Assembly (NCBI GenBank): GCA_014523525.1
Contig: JAATVL010000120.1
Location: 1 to 6,069, forward strand
Origin: Nitrososphaerales archaeon TH703
GTDB taxonomy: Archaea; Thermoproteota; Nitrososphaeria; Nitrososphaerales; Nitrososphaeraceae
Reading direction: 5' to 3'
DNA: 6,069 nucleotides
Below are positions 5,432-6,069 of this stretch, in pieces (position 1 is the first letter of the stretch; each line of letters opens with the position of its first letter). A program made the translations under genes and the position numbers. The notes beneath the pieces are model-generated. The model was not told where the DNA came from. It did no database searches and saw nothing but the letters and a program-made list of their open reading frames with translations.

Positions 5432-6069
5432 TTAATGTGAGGGACGCAGATTGTTAAATTCATTAAATAGTTTCAATATTGCTGTATAGTCTAATTCCGA
5501 GTAACCCCTATTTGCTGCCATCCGATAATATTGTTCAGCCAGTGATGAAAACGAAAGACTAGCTCCGTTATGCTTTGCGCACTCATTAAGTAATTGTATA
5601 TCCTTGAGCATATTTTTCAAAAAGAATTTTGGTTCAAAATTATTTTTAATCATCTTTGGACCTTTTATTTCACTTAACCCTGTCTTAAAATAAGTTGAAT
5701 TTAAAATTTCCAAAAAGATTGATGGATCTGTTTTTGATTTCTTTATAAATACTAATGATTCTGACAATGAGATCGCTATTAAAGCTATGTTAAGATTGAG
5801 TCCAAGCTTTATGTAGTTGGCAACACCATCTTGATTACCTACGTAAAATATTTTCTTGCTGAAGTTGGTTAGGATCTTGCTACATTTTTCAGAAATTTTC
5901 TTATTACCAGAAACGATAGTTATTACATCTCCCTTCTTTGTTGCGTCTGGACCTCCCATTATTGGAGCTTGAATAATTGCATATCCCTTTTTTTTCATAA
6001 GGCTCGCACAATAGATTGAATCTTCCGGCAAAACGGTACTAGTATCGACAACAGTGAGACGTTTGTTAT
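5432..6069 (-). CDS. 3-hydroxyisobutyrate dehydrogenase-like NAD(P)-dependent oxidoreductase (5' end outside window)
   Basis: The frame is open to the window edge, giving 211 residues of a protein that is usually about 290 long, so the first 75-85 residues with the GxGxxG cofactor loop are missing. The visible part starts within the Rossmann domain at VVDTSTV, followed by APIMGGPDATKKGD, which matches the substrate loop APVSGG.xGA.xG of the beta-hydroxyacid dehydrogenase family. YVGNQDGVANYIKLGLN then contains the expected catalytic lysine (codon 5807-5809) and the Asn four residues on. FEPKFFLKNMLKDIQLL matches the all-helical C-terminal domain. The family reduces or oxidises short 3-hydroxy acids such as 3-hydroxyisobutyrate, tartronate semialdehyde or succinic semialdehyde. 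The substrate here is unknown. The usual Ser of SGG is Met, which may mean a different substrate. The TTG at 6029-6031 is internal, not the start. Confidence 0.88.
   Translation of the reverse strand, partial: NKRLTVVDTSTVLPEDSIYCASLMKKKGYAIIQAPIMGGPDATKKGDVITIVSGNKKISEKCSKILTNFSKKIFYVGNQDGVANYIKLGLNLNIALIAISLSESLVFIKKSKTDPSIFLEILNSTYFKTGLSEIKGPKMIKNNFEPKFFLKNMLKDIQLLNECAKHNGASLSFSSLAEQYYRMAANRGYSELDYTAILKLFNEFNNLRPSH

Noticed and set aside
5432..6031. TTG at 6029-6031 as the dehydrogenase start
   Set aside because: The frame stays open upstream to the window edge and encodes the expected VVDTST strand, so the TTG is internal.

Overview
The window looks like chromosomal DNA of an archaeon of the class Nitrososphaeria (Thaumarchaeota, ammonia oxidisers), perhaps a Nitrosocosmicus-like soil lineage. 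Evidence is the combination of archaeal information-processing genes (Sm-like protein, RIO2 kinase, aIF1A, a RadA/RadB-core protein), A/T-rich TATA-like boxes close to start codons, mostly absent Shine-Dalgarno sequences, visibly AT-rich composition, a bacterial-type SAM synthetase and a cobalamin biosynthesis gene. The genus is an inference from general knowledge, not from a search.

Layout: (1) 62-845, minus strand: a RadB-sized RecA-fold protein whose ATPase motifs are degenerate, with a possible 34-residue overlapping ORF at its 3' end. (2) 846-943: divergent promoter region. (3) 944-2380, plus strand: lsm then metK, 36 bases apart, probably one transcript. (4) 2381-2419: short convergent junction with a hairpin. 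(5) 2416-3282, minus: RIO2-type kinase with a TTG start. (6) 3344-3721, plus: remains of a short-chain dehydrogenase gene, internally deleted and frameshifted. (7) 3743-4879, plus: cbiD. (8) 4902-5159, minus: aIF1A, whose basic N-terminal tail appears to be encoded further upstream without a normal start codon. (9) 5208-5431: non-coding. (10) 5432-6069, minus: C-terminal two thirds of a 3-hydroxyisobutyrate-dehydrogenase-like NAD(P) enzyme, cut by the window edge.

Most genes are core housekeeping. The RNA and translation group comprises Lsm (RNA binding), RIO2 (40S/30S-type small subunit maturation) and aIF1A (initiation). MetK makes S-adenosylmethionine, which CbiD consumes in corrin-ring C1 methylation. 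No mobile element, CRISPR array, tRNA or rRNA was recognised. I see no clear new multi-gene system. The observations most worth checking are the inactivated-looking RecA-fold protein, the aIF1A start-codon problem and the decaying SDR gene.
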